From contig JAEUJR010000073.1 in assembly GCA_016793585.1 (NCBI GenBank), positions 1 through 13,060 of the forward strand: a stretch of DNA of 13,060 nt, in the 5' to 3' direction. The notes below the pieces were generated by a model. The model worked only from the letters and a program-made list of their open reading frames with translations. It was not told the origin of the DNA and ran no database searches. Within the stretch, counting starts at the first letter, position 1; each line of letters opens with the position of its first letter. This DNA is from Archangium sp. (GTDB taxonomy: Bacteria > Myxococcota > Myxococcia > Myxococcales > Myxococcaceae). The translations under genes were made by a program, and so were the position numbers. Shown here piece by piece: positions 1-6,900 of the stretch.

Positions 1-195
1 CGCCAGCCGTCGAGCCCCCAGCGGTGGAGCCGCCAGCCGTCGAGCCGCCAGCGGTGGAGCCGCCAGCGGTGGAGCCGCCAGCCGTCGAGCCGCCAGCCGT
101 GGAGCCGCCAGCCGTGGAGCCACCAGCCGTCGAGCCGCCAGCGGCGGAGCCTCCAGCCGTCGAGCCGCCCGCTGTGGAGCCACCCGCCGTGGCTC
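1..195. repeat. 15-bp tandem repeat, about 13 units
   Basis: The unit is close to CGCCAGCCGTCGAGC / CGCCAGCGGTGGAGC on the plus strand and repeats head to tail from the window edge, with divergence in the units nearest 195. It encodes the pentapeptide repeat of the minus-strand lipoprotein. The 15-bp period keeps the reading frame when units are gained or lost, so linker length can vary. Confidence 0.9.
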
Positions 196-301
196 CGCCG
201 GTCCCGCCGGCAGTTCCACCATCGGTGCCCGAAACTCCTGAGCAGTCGCAGCCAGAGAGCACCACCGTGAGTCCGACGAGCGCTACGAGCAGAGTTCGCA
301 T
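1..301 (-). CDS. Lipoprotein with Gly-Gly-Ser-Thr-Ala repeats (5' part, runs off left edge)
   Basis: Read on the minus strand, an ATG at 301-299 opens a protein beginning MRTLLVALVGLTVVLSGCDC. This is a short basic start, a hydrophobic stretch and a lipobox LSGC with Cys18, so a lipid-anchored exported protein is predicted. From about residue 29 the chain becomes a run of GGSTA-type pentapeptides, about twelve copies, that continues to the window edge. An in-frame TAG lies 9 bases upstream of the ATG, which fixes the start; no good ribosome binding site is visible. Gly/Ser/Thr/Ala linkers directly after a lipobox are common in myxobacterial surface lipoproteins, where they tether a distal domain. 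That domain is outside the window, so the function is unknown. The opposite strand reads as an EPPAV repeat ORF, but it lacks any such signal and ends inside the next gene. Confidence 0.82.
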   Translation of the reverse strand, partial: MRTLLVALVGLTVVLSGCDCSGVSGTDGGTAGGTGGATAGGSTAGGSTAGGSAAGGSTAGGSTAGGSTAGGSTAGGSTAGGSTAGGSTAGGSTAGGSTAG

Positions 302-402
302 GGGCGCGAACTATGAGGGCTGCTCTCCAGGTCGCATGCCGTATGAACGTATGGCTTGCGGGCACGACGTGGTCTTCGTCAGATGCGACCTTCACCCGGT
401 CG

Positions 403-1056
403 ATGACAGCACCCGTGCCCCAGATTCACGTCACCGTGGTCGAAGACGACCCGACGTTTCGTGACGCCGTGCGCGAGGTGCTCGAAGACGAGGGCTTCGT
501 GGTGACGGCCATCGACGGCGCGGCTGCAGTGCTCAAACTCGCCGAAGCGGGCGCCCTCGGGCGTGTCGTGCTCTTCGACCTCGATCTCGACGGCCGCGCC
601 GAGTTCGAGACCGTCGAAGCGGTGAAACGGGCGCAGCCCGAGGTGCCAATCGTCGCGCTCACGGCACACGTCGCCGACGACTGGGTGTTCCCGGCACTCG
701 AGGCGGGGTGCTCTGGCTACGTGGTGAAGCTCGAGGCCATGGAGCAGCTGGGCCGTGTGGTGCGTGAAGTCCTCGGGGGCGGCTCGCCGCTGTCGGCCAT
801 GGTCGGCAAGCGGGTGCTCGAGCGGCTGTACCCCACGGCGCCCGTCGCTCCCGTGGCGCCGAAAGAGAAGCTCTCGGAGCGCGAGCTGGCAGTGATTCGT
901 GAGCTCGCCGATGGCTACACGTACGAACAGATCGCGCTTCGGCTCGAGCTGTCGATCGGCTCGGTGCGCAGCTACACGCAGCGCGCCTACCGGAAGCTCG
1001 GCGTGCGCTCGAAGAGTGAAGCAGCGGCGACGGCGGTGAGGCTCAAGCTCGTCTGA
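403..1056 (+). CDS. NarL/FixJ-type response regulator (REC + LuxR HTH)
   Basis: A 217-residue two-domain response regulator. The receiver domain (about residues 6-125) shows the acidic pocket in VVEDD, the phospho-acceptor Asp in VVLFDLDLDG, the switch Thr in VALTAH and the conserved Lys in GYVVKLE. After a Pro/Ala linker comes a LuxR-type DNA-binding domain (about 155-217) with LSERELAVIRELADGYTYEQ and the recognition-helix region SIGSVRSYTQRAYRKLGVRS. The ATG at 403 is chosen because it places the receiver's first strand at residue 8, as usual for the family; the open frame extends upstream to 313 with unrelated sequence. No clear Shine-Dalgarno is seen. It is divergent from the lipoprotein gene and converges on the histidine kinase, ending 3 bp from the kinase's stop. 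NarL-type kinases and regulators commonly partner, so the kinase is the obvious candidate; this is inference. Confidence 0.92.
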   Translation: MTAPVPQIHVTVVEDDPTFRDAVREVLEDEGFVVTAIDGAAAVLKLAEAGALGRVVLFDLDLDGRAEFETVEAVKRAQPEVPIVALTAHVADDWVFPALEAGCSGYVVKLEAMEQLGRVVREVLGGGSPLSAMVGKRVLERLYPTAPVAPVAPKEKLSERELAVIRELADGYTYEQIALRLELSIGSVRSYTQRAYRKLGVRSKSEAAATAVRLKLV

Positions 1057-1059
1057 GCG

Positions 1060-4047
1060 TCAACGCAGCGGAGCCACGGGCACCGGGTTCATCGGCCCGA
1101 GCGCCTGCAGCGGCGACTCCTCGAGCGAGCGTACGGTCTCGACCAGCGCCTCGCCGAGCGCTCTCGCCGCGTCGGCGGTGTCGGCGAGCGACTGCCGGTG
1201 GCTCGCCTGTGCCAGCGCGTCGAGGCGTGGCCCGAGCCGCGTACGCGCGGCGCTCAACGCGGCGTTCGCGCCCGTCACCGCCTCGTGCTGGCGAAGCGCC
1301 TCGAGTCGCCGGAGCAGCACGTCGCGCCGCGCATCGAGGGGCACGAAGACGAAGGCCGCGAGCGCCGCCAGCACCCCGATGATCGCCGACACCAGCAGCT
1401 GGCCCGACGCCGCGCAGTACGACATCGTCAACCCCACCATCGTGAGCGTCATGACCCCCGAGCTCGAACGAATGGGCAGCGGCTTGCGGTGCGCCCAGCG
1501 CAGCCGCGCCCGCGTGGGCGTCGCCAGCACGAAGGTGCCCCCGCGTGCCCAGGCTCGCAGCCGGGCGTTGCGCGTCGGTCTCGCTTCGCCAGCCAGCAGC
1601 GCTTCGCTCGCTTCCAGCGAGATCTCGACCCCGAGGGCGCTGACGCCCACCGAGACGTCGAGCGGCGTTGGTGGCAGCTCGACGGCGTCGAGGACGAAGC
1701 GGCGCACGATGCTCCACACGTCGGCCCGTTCGCTGCGGTCGAGAGCGTCGAGCTCGCCGTGCACCGACACCCGAACCTCGCGACCCGCAGCCACCGCCAC
1801 GGCGCGCATCGCGTCGGGCAGCGTCTCGAGCGGGCGGGTCTCGGCGCGGAGCAGCTCGGCGGCCTTCTCCTGTACGCGCTCGAGCGACGAGGTGACGTCG
1901 GGCCAGGGGGCCAGCTTCTTCAGCTTGAGCCGCAGCCGCAGCACTTCACCGCCGAGCCCGTCGTGCAGCTCCATGGCCGTCGCGAGGCCATCGACCACCG
2001 CGCCGCGTGCCATGAGCTCGCGCTCGTCGAGCGTCTCCTCCTCTTCGAGGCGCGCGATCGCCTCGCGCCGCCGCGAGAACCACCACGGCACGATGGCGCT
2101 CGCGACGCCGGCCACCGCGGCCAGGAGCAGCGACGTCACCGACGCGTCGGGCACGAACACCAGGCGCGTCACCAGCGGCACGATCGCGAGCACCGGCAGC
2201 AGCCGCTTCGCGCGATGCAGGGGGAACTGTGCGATCGCGAAGATGACGAAGACGAAGAGCAGCCAGCCCGGCCCCAGGTCGTCGAACGACATCGCCCCCG
2301 AGCTCGCGCCGAAGAAGGCGAACGCACCGATGGTCAGGCTGCGCAGCGGAGCGCCCCACGGCACGCTCGCCCAACGTCGCACCGTGAGCGTCACGGCCAA
2401 CCCGGTGCCGAACGCGAGCGCGTTGACGACCCGATAGGCGAAGGGCGGCGTGTTCATCAGCGACACCACCAGGGGCGTGCTCAGCATCGCGCTCGTCGCC
2501 GCCTGGGCGACCGCGAACCGCCACCCGAGCAGGCCGACGTGATGCGGCTCGAAGACGAAGAAGGCCTCGGTGCGTGGCGCCGCGTCGAGGCGCGGCATCA
2601 GCGGCAGCATCTCGCGCTCGAGCTCGGCGAGCAGGCGCGTGAAACGGCTCCCCAGCTCGCGCAGCGCCTCCCGGGCAGCGGGCAGCGACTCGGCGGTGTG
2701 CGCCTGCTCGAGCTCGGCCAGCGTCGGCGCCAGCGCCTCCTGCACCAGCTGCATCGTGAGCGCTCTGGGTTCGACGACGTGCCGGGTCGCCAGCCGATGC
2801 GCGTGACGACCGAGCATGACCGCCATGGCGCCGATGGCGATGACCGTGCCGACGGCGAGGGTGTGCCCGTTGACGAGCGCGAGCCCCGTCGCGCCGACGG
2901 CCATCGCCGCCAGCATCAGCGCTCCTTTGCGACGGTGGCCGACCTTCGGCCAGCTGACGCGGAGCGTGCTCTCGGTGCCGGGGGCCTCGAAGAAGAAGCT
3001 GCCACCACGCGCCCAGCTGCGCAGCCGCATGTTGCGCAGGCCGCGGCCCCTGCCACTGGCCGGCCCACTGCCTCCGTGCGCGCGACACAGCATCGACACG
3101 CCGTCGACGTCGATGACGACGTGCAGCTGCACCACCGTGCCGTTGCCAGCGCGGGCTGCGTTCAGGCAGGCCTCCGAAGCGATGTCGCGAACGTCTGCGG
3201 CTTCGTCGGGCGTGAGGGCGCGGCGTTGTTCGAGGCGCAGATCGAACGTCGCGCCCTGGGCTTCGACGGCTTCACGAATCGACGAGAGCAGGTCGCCCGA
3301 GCCTGGTGCGCCTGCGTCGAGCAGCGCCCGGGTGCGTGAGAGCAGGGCGCCGACCGCGTCGCTCACCTCGGCGTAGGCCGTCGCGCGCTTGAGCTTCACT
3401 CTGGCGCCGACCAGCAACCCCGAGAGCTGGTCGTGCACCGACATGGCCACGGCGACGCGCGAGAGCAGGTTCTGGCGTGCGTCGAGCTGACGGCGATCGA
3501 GCTGCTCGGTTGCGGCGAGCGAAGCGGTCTCGTCGGCGCGCCGCCCGAGCAGATACATGCCGAGCATGCCGAGCGTGCCGGCGAGCACCGCCACGCCGAG
3601 TGACAGCGACGTCACCGTCGGAGCGAACGACAGGTGCAGAATCGGAGCCGCCACGCCGAACGCGCCGAGCAGGGCAGGGGAGTGGTGGACGCGAAACCGG
3701 GCGCCGATCTGCAGCACCGGCAGGGCGAACAGCCACGCGGCGCTGACCTCGAGCGTCGAGGTGGCTCCGTAGACGAGGCCGCCGATGGTCGCCGTCATCA
3801 GGCTCGTCACACGCAGCCACGCCCAGCGCGGCTCGGTGGCGATGGCCGCTCCGAAGAGAATCGGCACCAGCTGCGCCGCGAGGAACATCGGCGTGTACAC
3901 CTTCAGCACCGGCAGGTTGATGCCCAACGCCTCGACGACGAACGGTCGCGTGAAGATGACCCAGGTGACGACGGTCGAGCCGAGCAGCATCGCCACGAAC
4001 CGCGGCTGGCGGTGCAGCTCGACCTCTCGTTGGGGGAACGGGAGCAT
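1060..4047 (-). CDS. Membrane histidine kinase made of two tandem modules (HisKA_3/NarX-like)
   Basis: A 995-residue protein with the same module twice, about 490 residues apart. Each copy has an N-terminal block of about six membrane segments (roughly 16-167 and 505-656), a charged linker helix, a HisKA_3-like dimerisation helix with the HD motif (MSVHDQLSG, His205; MELHDGLGG, His695), an ATPase-like region, two more membrane segments (about 376-412 and 863-903) and a helical tail. In copy 1 the N box (ACLNAARAG, Asn296) and the G2 box (GRGRGLRNMRLR, 332-343) remain, but the usual DxGxG is AHGGSG. In copy 2 the corresponding segments are RRFVLDAVE and ARPTRNARLRAWARGG, so the ATP-binding residues are missing while the fold-typical RxWARGG end is kept. 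Copy 1 may phosphorylate copy 2, or copy 2 may be a sensory or dimerisation domain. The start is ATG 4047-4045. The regulator at 403-1056 is the likely partner. Confidence 0.88.
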   Translation of the reverse strand: MLPFPQREVELHRQPRFVAMLLGSTVVTWVIFTRPFVVEALGINLPVLKVYTPMFLAAQLVPILFGAAIATEPRWAWLRVTSLMTATIGGLVYGATSTLEVSAAWLFALPVLQIGARFRVHHSPALLGAFGVAAPILHLSFAPTVTSLSLGVAVLAGTLGMLGMYLLGRRADETASLAATEQLDRRQLDARQNLLSRVAVAMSVHDQLSGLLVGARVKLKRATAYAEVSDAVGALLSRTRALLDAGAPGSGDLLSSIREAVEAQGATFDLRLEQRRALTPDEAADVRDIASEACLNAARAGNGTVVQLHVVIDVDGVSMLCRAHGGSGPASGRGRGLRNMRLRSWARGGSFFFEAPGTESTLRVSWPKVGHRRKGALMLAAMAVGATGLALVNGHTLAVGTVIAIGAMAVMLGRHAHRLATRHVVEPRALTMQLVQEALAPTLAELEQAHTAESLPAAREALRELGSRFTRLLAELEREMLPLMPRLDAAPRTEAFFVFEPHHVGLLGWRFAVAQAATSAMLSTPLVVSLMNTPPFAYRVVNALAFGTGLAVTLTVRRWASVPWGAPLRSLTIGAFAFFGASSGAMSFDDLGPGWLLFVFVIFAIAQFPLHRAKRLLPVLAIVPLVTRLVFVPDASVTSLLLAAVAGVASAIVPWWFSRRREAIARLEEEETLDERELMARGAVVDGLATAMELHDGLGGEVLRLRLKLKKLAPWPDVTSSLERVQEKAAELLRAETRPLETLPDAMRAVAVAAGREVRVSVHGELDALDRSERADVWSIVRRFVLDAVELPPTPLDVSVGVSALGVEISLEASEALLAGEARPTRNARLRAWARGGTFVLATPTRARLRWAHRKPLPIRSSSGVMTLTMVGLTMSYCAASGQLLVSAIIGVLAALAAFVFVPLDARRDVLLRRLEALRQHEAVTGANAALSAARTRLGPRLDALAQASHRQSLADTADAARALGEALVETVRSLEESPLQALGPMNPVPVAPLR

Positions 4048-4112
4048 CTGCCCGGGTCAGCTACCACGAGGTGAGACGGTGCAGCGCGTCTCGAACCTCG
4101 GGGGTCTGCGAG

Positions 4113-4158
4113 TGCCCAGGGCCGGAATCGAACCAGCGACACGGGGATTTTCAGTCCC
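4113..4158 (-). tRNA. 3' fragment of tRNA-Phe(GAA), probable integration-site scar
   Basis: Read on the minus strand: GGGACTGAAAATCCCC (anticodon stem-loop with GAA), variable loop GTGTC, T arm GCTGG-TTCGATT-CCGGC, then CCTGGGC and discriminator A. Similarity stops at the 5' side of the anticodon stem: the bases at 4159 and beyond do not form a D arm or a matching acceptor strand. A tRNA cut at the anticodon stem with its 3' part intact is the classic direct-repeat end of an element integrated by a tyrosine recombinase. By that logic the intact tRNA-Phe should lie on the far side of the element, to the right of this window. Confidence 0.85.
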
Positions 4159-4372
4159 TCGGGTGATCACGCTTTTCTGTCGAAGAATGGTCGACGAGAC
4201 GCCTCGCTGTGCCACCGGTGTGCCACGGGCGCTCACTTTCCCTGCCACGGCGCGCCAGGAAGCCGCCCGACCAACTCACGCCAGACGACGTCGAAGGCAT
4301 CGTCGAAGTTCCACGTCTGACCCGTCGCGAGCAGCGCGTCATGCCGCCCTGAAGGGGCGGAGAGCGGCGCGG
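4159..4372. other. Gap between att scar and integrase, with paired TGTGCCAC repeats
   Basis: No gene is supported here. TGTGCCAC occurs at 4208-4215 and again at 4219-4226, 11 bp apart, which puts both on the same face of the helix. Directly repeated short sites between an att core and an integrase gene are the usual layout of arm-type recombinase or excisionase sites; that role is inferred only from position. Confidence 0.4.
4344..4360 (-). terminator. Small GC hairpin downstream of the integrase remnant
   Basis: CCGCCC (4344-4349) pairs with GGGCGG (4355-4360) around a 5-base loop. It lies 13 bases past the integrase stop on the minus strand. There is no T-tract, so termination is only possible, not shown. 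Confidence 0.3.
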
Positions 4373-5126
4373 TCAGCGCTCCTGGCTGAGCTTGAGTGAT
4401 TGTTTCATTCGCTCGGCGAGGACCTCAGGCACGAGCCGGCCATGGACACGCTCCACCATGCGCGTGTCCCGATGGCCGAGGACTGCAGCGATGAGGTCGG
4501 GCTGGAGCCCCATGCCACGAGGTCGCGCAGGTCCGTCGCAGGTCATTGGGCGAGCAGCGCTCGATGCCGATCCGCTTACAGGCGACGAGGATGTCGCGGT
4601 TCATGTTGCCCCATGGCTTGAACAGGGCGTCACCTTCGCCGGCAGCGTGCTCGAGCGCGAAGTCGAGATACCGACGAAGGAGCGGGCCAACCATCGGGAC
4701 TCTCCGCGAGCGCCACGCAGTCTTGGTCCCATGGATCTCGACGAAGTCGCGCGCTGGGCTCACGTCACCTCGCTGGGCGAGGTTCGACTCGTTTCGATTT
4801 GCGGACGTCGCAACAATGTAAGCCACTCTTGCGGCTCGGTCGCCGCCAAGCGCGTGGAGGAGTTTGTCGACCTCGTCTTCGGTCAACCAGAGGGTCATCG
4901 GCCGGTAATCACTCAGTGACTCCGCAGGAAGAACCGCGAGCAGGTTGCCGTCCCAGAGCCCGGCGCGGGCCGCGAGCTTGAGTCCGCCACGAAGGGTGAC
5001 GATCTCCTTGGCGATCGTGTTTCCCGCCGCGCCCTCGTCTCGTCGCGCGCGGATGTACGCGTCGACATGGCTCGCGCTCAGGTCGCCAATCCGGAAGGGT
5101 CGGTACTCGCCTTCCTGCCCGAGGAG
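4373..5126 (-). pseudogene. Tyrosine recombinase (integrase), C-terminal part, inverted and broken
   Basis: Starts in mid-gene with LLGQEGEYRPFRIGDLSASH, the end of the SAM-like core-binding domain, then a catalytic domain. Recognisable catalytic positions are Arg in VATSANRNESN, Lys in HGTKTAWRSRRVP, and NDLRRT in the HxxR box (Asn instead of His is common in this subfamily). Near 4514 the frame breaks: upstream reads DLRRTCATSW, while the family continuation MGLQPDLIAAVLGHRDTR is in another frame and runs to a TGA at 4375-4373. A few residues seem to be missing at the break. The nucleophile motif reads RMVERVHGRL, with His (codon at 4444-4442) where relatives have Tyr. The matching N-terminal 94 residues are on the other strand at 5486-5767. 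So the gene is disrupted three times: inversion, frameshift and loss of the active-site Tyr. Confidence 0.87.
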
Positions 5127-5147
5127 TATCCTGAACTCGACTACCGG

Positions 5148-5486
5148 ATGAACTCGCGCGGTTCGAAGGTCATCGGTGTCCTTCGGGTGAAGGACGTTGT
5201 CGCTGCGCTCCGATGTTCGCGGTCGCACGCGTACCAAATCATTCGCGAGTGCCGAGGCGATTCCGTCGGTTCGGCGCTGGCGTTCATTCTCCCCTCGCAG
5301 CTGCGAGACTGGAGTCTGCGTCAACTCGGAGGGCTCGCCATACCGACGCGCGGCGCTGACATGGAGCGGCCACTGTCCGAACGCGGAGTCCCGAAGAAGG
5401 CCGCGCGCAGCTTTCCTCTCTCGAGCGAGGATGGGTCGATCAAGTTCACTCAGCCGCGCACCAAGGCGAAGAACGGCGGGCGCTGA
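5148..5486 (+). CDS. Excisionase-like small HTH protein
   Basis: A 112-residue basic protein. Residues about 12-36 (LRVKDVVAALRCSRSHAYQI) look like the winged or MerR-type helix-turn-helix of excisionases, followed by a segment ending PSQLRDWSLRQLGG and a low-complexity basic tail. Its stop overlaps the next ATG (TGATG at 5484-5488), the usual coupling of an excisionase-type gene with an integrase. The same frame is open upstream to 5067, but that stretch is antisense to the integrase C-terminal part and lies across the inversion breakpoint (5126/5127), so ATG 5148 is preferred; no strong ribosome binding site is seen. The family is judged from the HTH pattern and gene order. A recombination directionality factor is likely; a general transcription regulator is possible. 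Confidence 0.6.
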   Translation: MNSRGSKVIGVLRVKDVVAALRCSRSHAYQIIRECRGDSVGSALAFILPSQLRDWSLRQLGGLAIPTRGADMERPLSERGVPKKAARSFPLSSEDGSIKFTQPRTKAKNGGR

Positions 5487-5767
5487 TGCGGCTCTACAAG
5501 CGCGGCAAGACGTGGTTCGTCGACGTGAACCTTCGGGGCGGAAAGCGTCAGCGCCTGAGCACAGGCTGTCAGGACAAGAAGGCCGCAGAGATAGTCGCGC
5601 GTCGCATTGAGCAGGAGCACGCTGACCCGGCCGGCACAGCCAGGGCGGCGACTCTGGCGCAGGCGCTCACGCTGCTCACATCGAAACGAGAGCAGCAAGC
5701 CGAGCTCGGGAAACGGAGCCCGGAGACGGCAAAGATGTACCGGAAGAAGAGCGGCCACCTGATGCGG
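5486..5767 (+). pseudogene. Tyrosine recombinase (integrase), N-terminal 94 residues
   Basis: Begins MRLYKRGKTWFVDVNLRGGK and goes on with STGCQDKKAAEIVARRIEQE and KRSPETAKMYRKKSGHLMR. This is the arm-binding domain and the start of the core-binding domain of the integrase family whose C-terminal part lies at 4373-5126. After Arg94 (CGG, 5765-5767) similarity stops: the frame stays open to 6280 but is then antisense to a DUF4062 gene. Joining this CGG to the CTC at 5126-5124 on the other strand gives GHLMR-LLGQEGEY in frame, as expected for an intact integrase. The start overlaps the stop of the HTH gene. Confidence 0.85.
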
Positions 5768-6019
5768 GCTCCCGAGTCGGCTCCACAGGATGAAGACGGC
5801 AATATCGATTCCGATGGAGGCAGACAGCACGGCTTCGATGCCCTGCGGAAAGGGCGTGTCGAGTTGGATGGGCAGGTCTTCCCAGAGCACGGGTTCCAAC
5901 TGGAGACGGTCAGCGCCGTAAGCGCGCTGGAGCTGAGCGATGACGTCTCGGGCCTTTTCCCGTTCCTCAGAGACGTCGCCTGGCGACGAGATGAAGATTC
6001 GAATCCGACGTGGCTCCAC
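5768..6019 (-). pseudogene. DUF4062 N-terminal fragment (84 residues)
   Basis: From a GTG at 6019-6017, preceded by a strong ribosome binding site (AGGGAGG, 4 bases away), the chain reads VEPRRIRIFISSPGDVSEER and continues through PVLWEDLPIQ to GIDIAVFILWSRLGS. The ISSPGDV-E motif, the VLWED segment and the D-hydrophobic-WSRLGS strand are the signature of DUF4062, a Rossmann-like domain at the N-terminus of many bacterial NTPase (STAND-type) and other conflict-associated proteins. After Ser84 the frame runs into the antisense of the integrase fragment, so the downstream parts are lost. The breakpoint is the same as the end of the integrase N-terminal half. The open frame upstream to 6133 shows no family similarity. 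Confidence 0.82.
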
Positions 6020-6202
6020 GTGCCCTCCCTCAGGAGTTTCGACGGTATCTGGAAACCACCACGAAGGGTCACCGCTCGCACACGGCTCGCGATTGATGGT
6101 CACTCGCCCATCAATTCTCCCATCGGTGCGCACGCGGCCCTCGCCCTTTCAGCGGTTCCGGGTGGCCCGGGAGTTGCCCTCTCAGCTCGTGTCGTCAACA
6201 AC

Positions 6203-6208
6203 AGGAGA
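6203..6208 (+). promoter_or_regulatory. Shine-Dalgarno AGGAGA for the NlpC/P60-like gene
   Basis: AGGAGA ends 4 bases before ATG 6213. It decides the start, because the same frame is open much further upstream (to 5940), where it is antisense to the DUF4062 fragment. Confidence 0.8.
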
Positions 6209-6212
6209 GCAC

Positions 6213-6788
6213 ATGAAAGCCAATGGGTTCGTCGGTTCGTTTCTCATCACGCTGTTCGTGTCGGGGCAGGCCTTCGCTGAAGACGAAGGCTCCGGGCAGG
6301 AGGAGGTCATCGAGTCAGCAGAGCGGCTGACGGAGCAGTTCGTTCGCGACGGTGTTCAATATCGCCCCCACCGGCCCCTCGAAGAGAACGAGTCGGACTG
6401 CAGCGACTTCGTGAGGAGGGTCGAGAACGAAGCGGGCCATGAAGTCGGAAACGTCTCAACCCGCGAGCTCCCCACGAGCCCCGAGTACCGCCGAATCTCG
6501 CCAGACGAGGCGGAGCTGGGTGACGTCATTCTCCAGCCTGCGCCCGATGCGACTCAGTCGGGCCACATGGGCATCTACAGCGGCGATGATGACCAGGGCC
6601 GGTCCTGGGGCTACCAGATGGGCAAGCACGGCGCCAAGGACGCTCCTGCCTTCGGAGACGACCCCGAGTTCTACCGGTACAACACCACCGAGGACCTCGA
6701 GGACCAGATTCAGGAGCAGCTCGAAACGCTGATGCCCGACGACTCGACGACGGTCGGCGAACAGCCGTCGACCGACGACTCGGAGTGA
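6213..6788 (+). CDS. Secreted NlpC/P60-like cysteine hydrolase
   Basis: A 191-residue protein with a signal peptide (MKANGFVGSFLITLFVSGQAFA, cut about after residue 22). The mature part has the two hallmark segments of the NlpC/P60 papain-like fold: DCSDFVRRV with candidate catalytic Cys63, and AELGDVILQP ... SGHMGIYSG with candidate His118; His139 in GKHGA could be the third residue. Family members cleave peptidoglycan stem peptides (D-Glu to diamino acid) or related amide bonds in the envelope. The family usually has Gly after DCS (DCSGF); here it is Asp. The C-terminus from about 156 is an acidic tail without recognised domain. It stands 112 bp upstream of the TIR fusion gene on the same strand, so co-expression is possible. 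The similarity is motif-level only; an amidase of a related fold is an alternative. Confidence 0.68.
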   Translation: MKANGFVGSFLITLFVSGQAFAEDEGSGQEEVIESAERLTEQFVRDGVQYRPHRPLEENESDCSDFVRRVENEAGHEVGNVSTRELPTSPEYRRISPDEAELGDVILQPAPDATQSGHMGIYSGDDDQGRSWGYQMGKHGAKDAPAFGDDPEFYRYNTTEDLEDQIQEQLETLMPDDSTTVGEQPSTDDSE

Positions 6789-6900
6789 GCTCGCTGACCG
6801 CACACCCGGCACGCGAGCACTCTGGCGAGCGCCTTCGACGGGCTCATCGGAGCGTCGTGCCGAGAGAGACCTCCCCCGTCTTCGACGCTATGGTGAACGC

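Noticed and set aside
1..195. CRISPR-like array
   Set aside because: The 15-bp units are contiguous, have no spacers and encode a pentapeptide.
24..464. Proline-rich EPPAV-repeat ORF on the plus strand
   Set aside because: It is the reverse reading of the lipoprotein repeats, has no domain or signal, starts at a GTG inside the repeat and ends within the response regulator gene.
1198..3339. 713-residue ORF on the plus strand
   Set aside because: Antisense to the histidine kinase; composition is Arg/His/Gln-rich without any recognisable domain, as expected for a shadow frame in high-GC DNA.
4392..4919. 175-residue plus-strand ORF
   Set aside because: Antisense to the integrase C-terminal part; no motif of its own.
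5450..6133. A single 227-residue minus-strand gene
   Set aside because: Only 5768-6019 matches DUF4062; the rest downstream is the antisense of the integrase fragment, so it is a chimera of the rearrangement.
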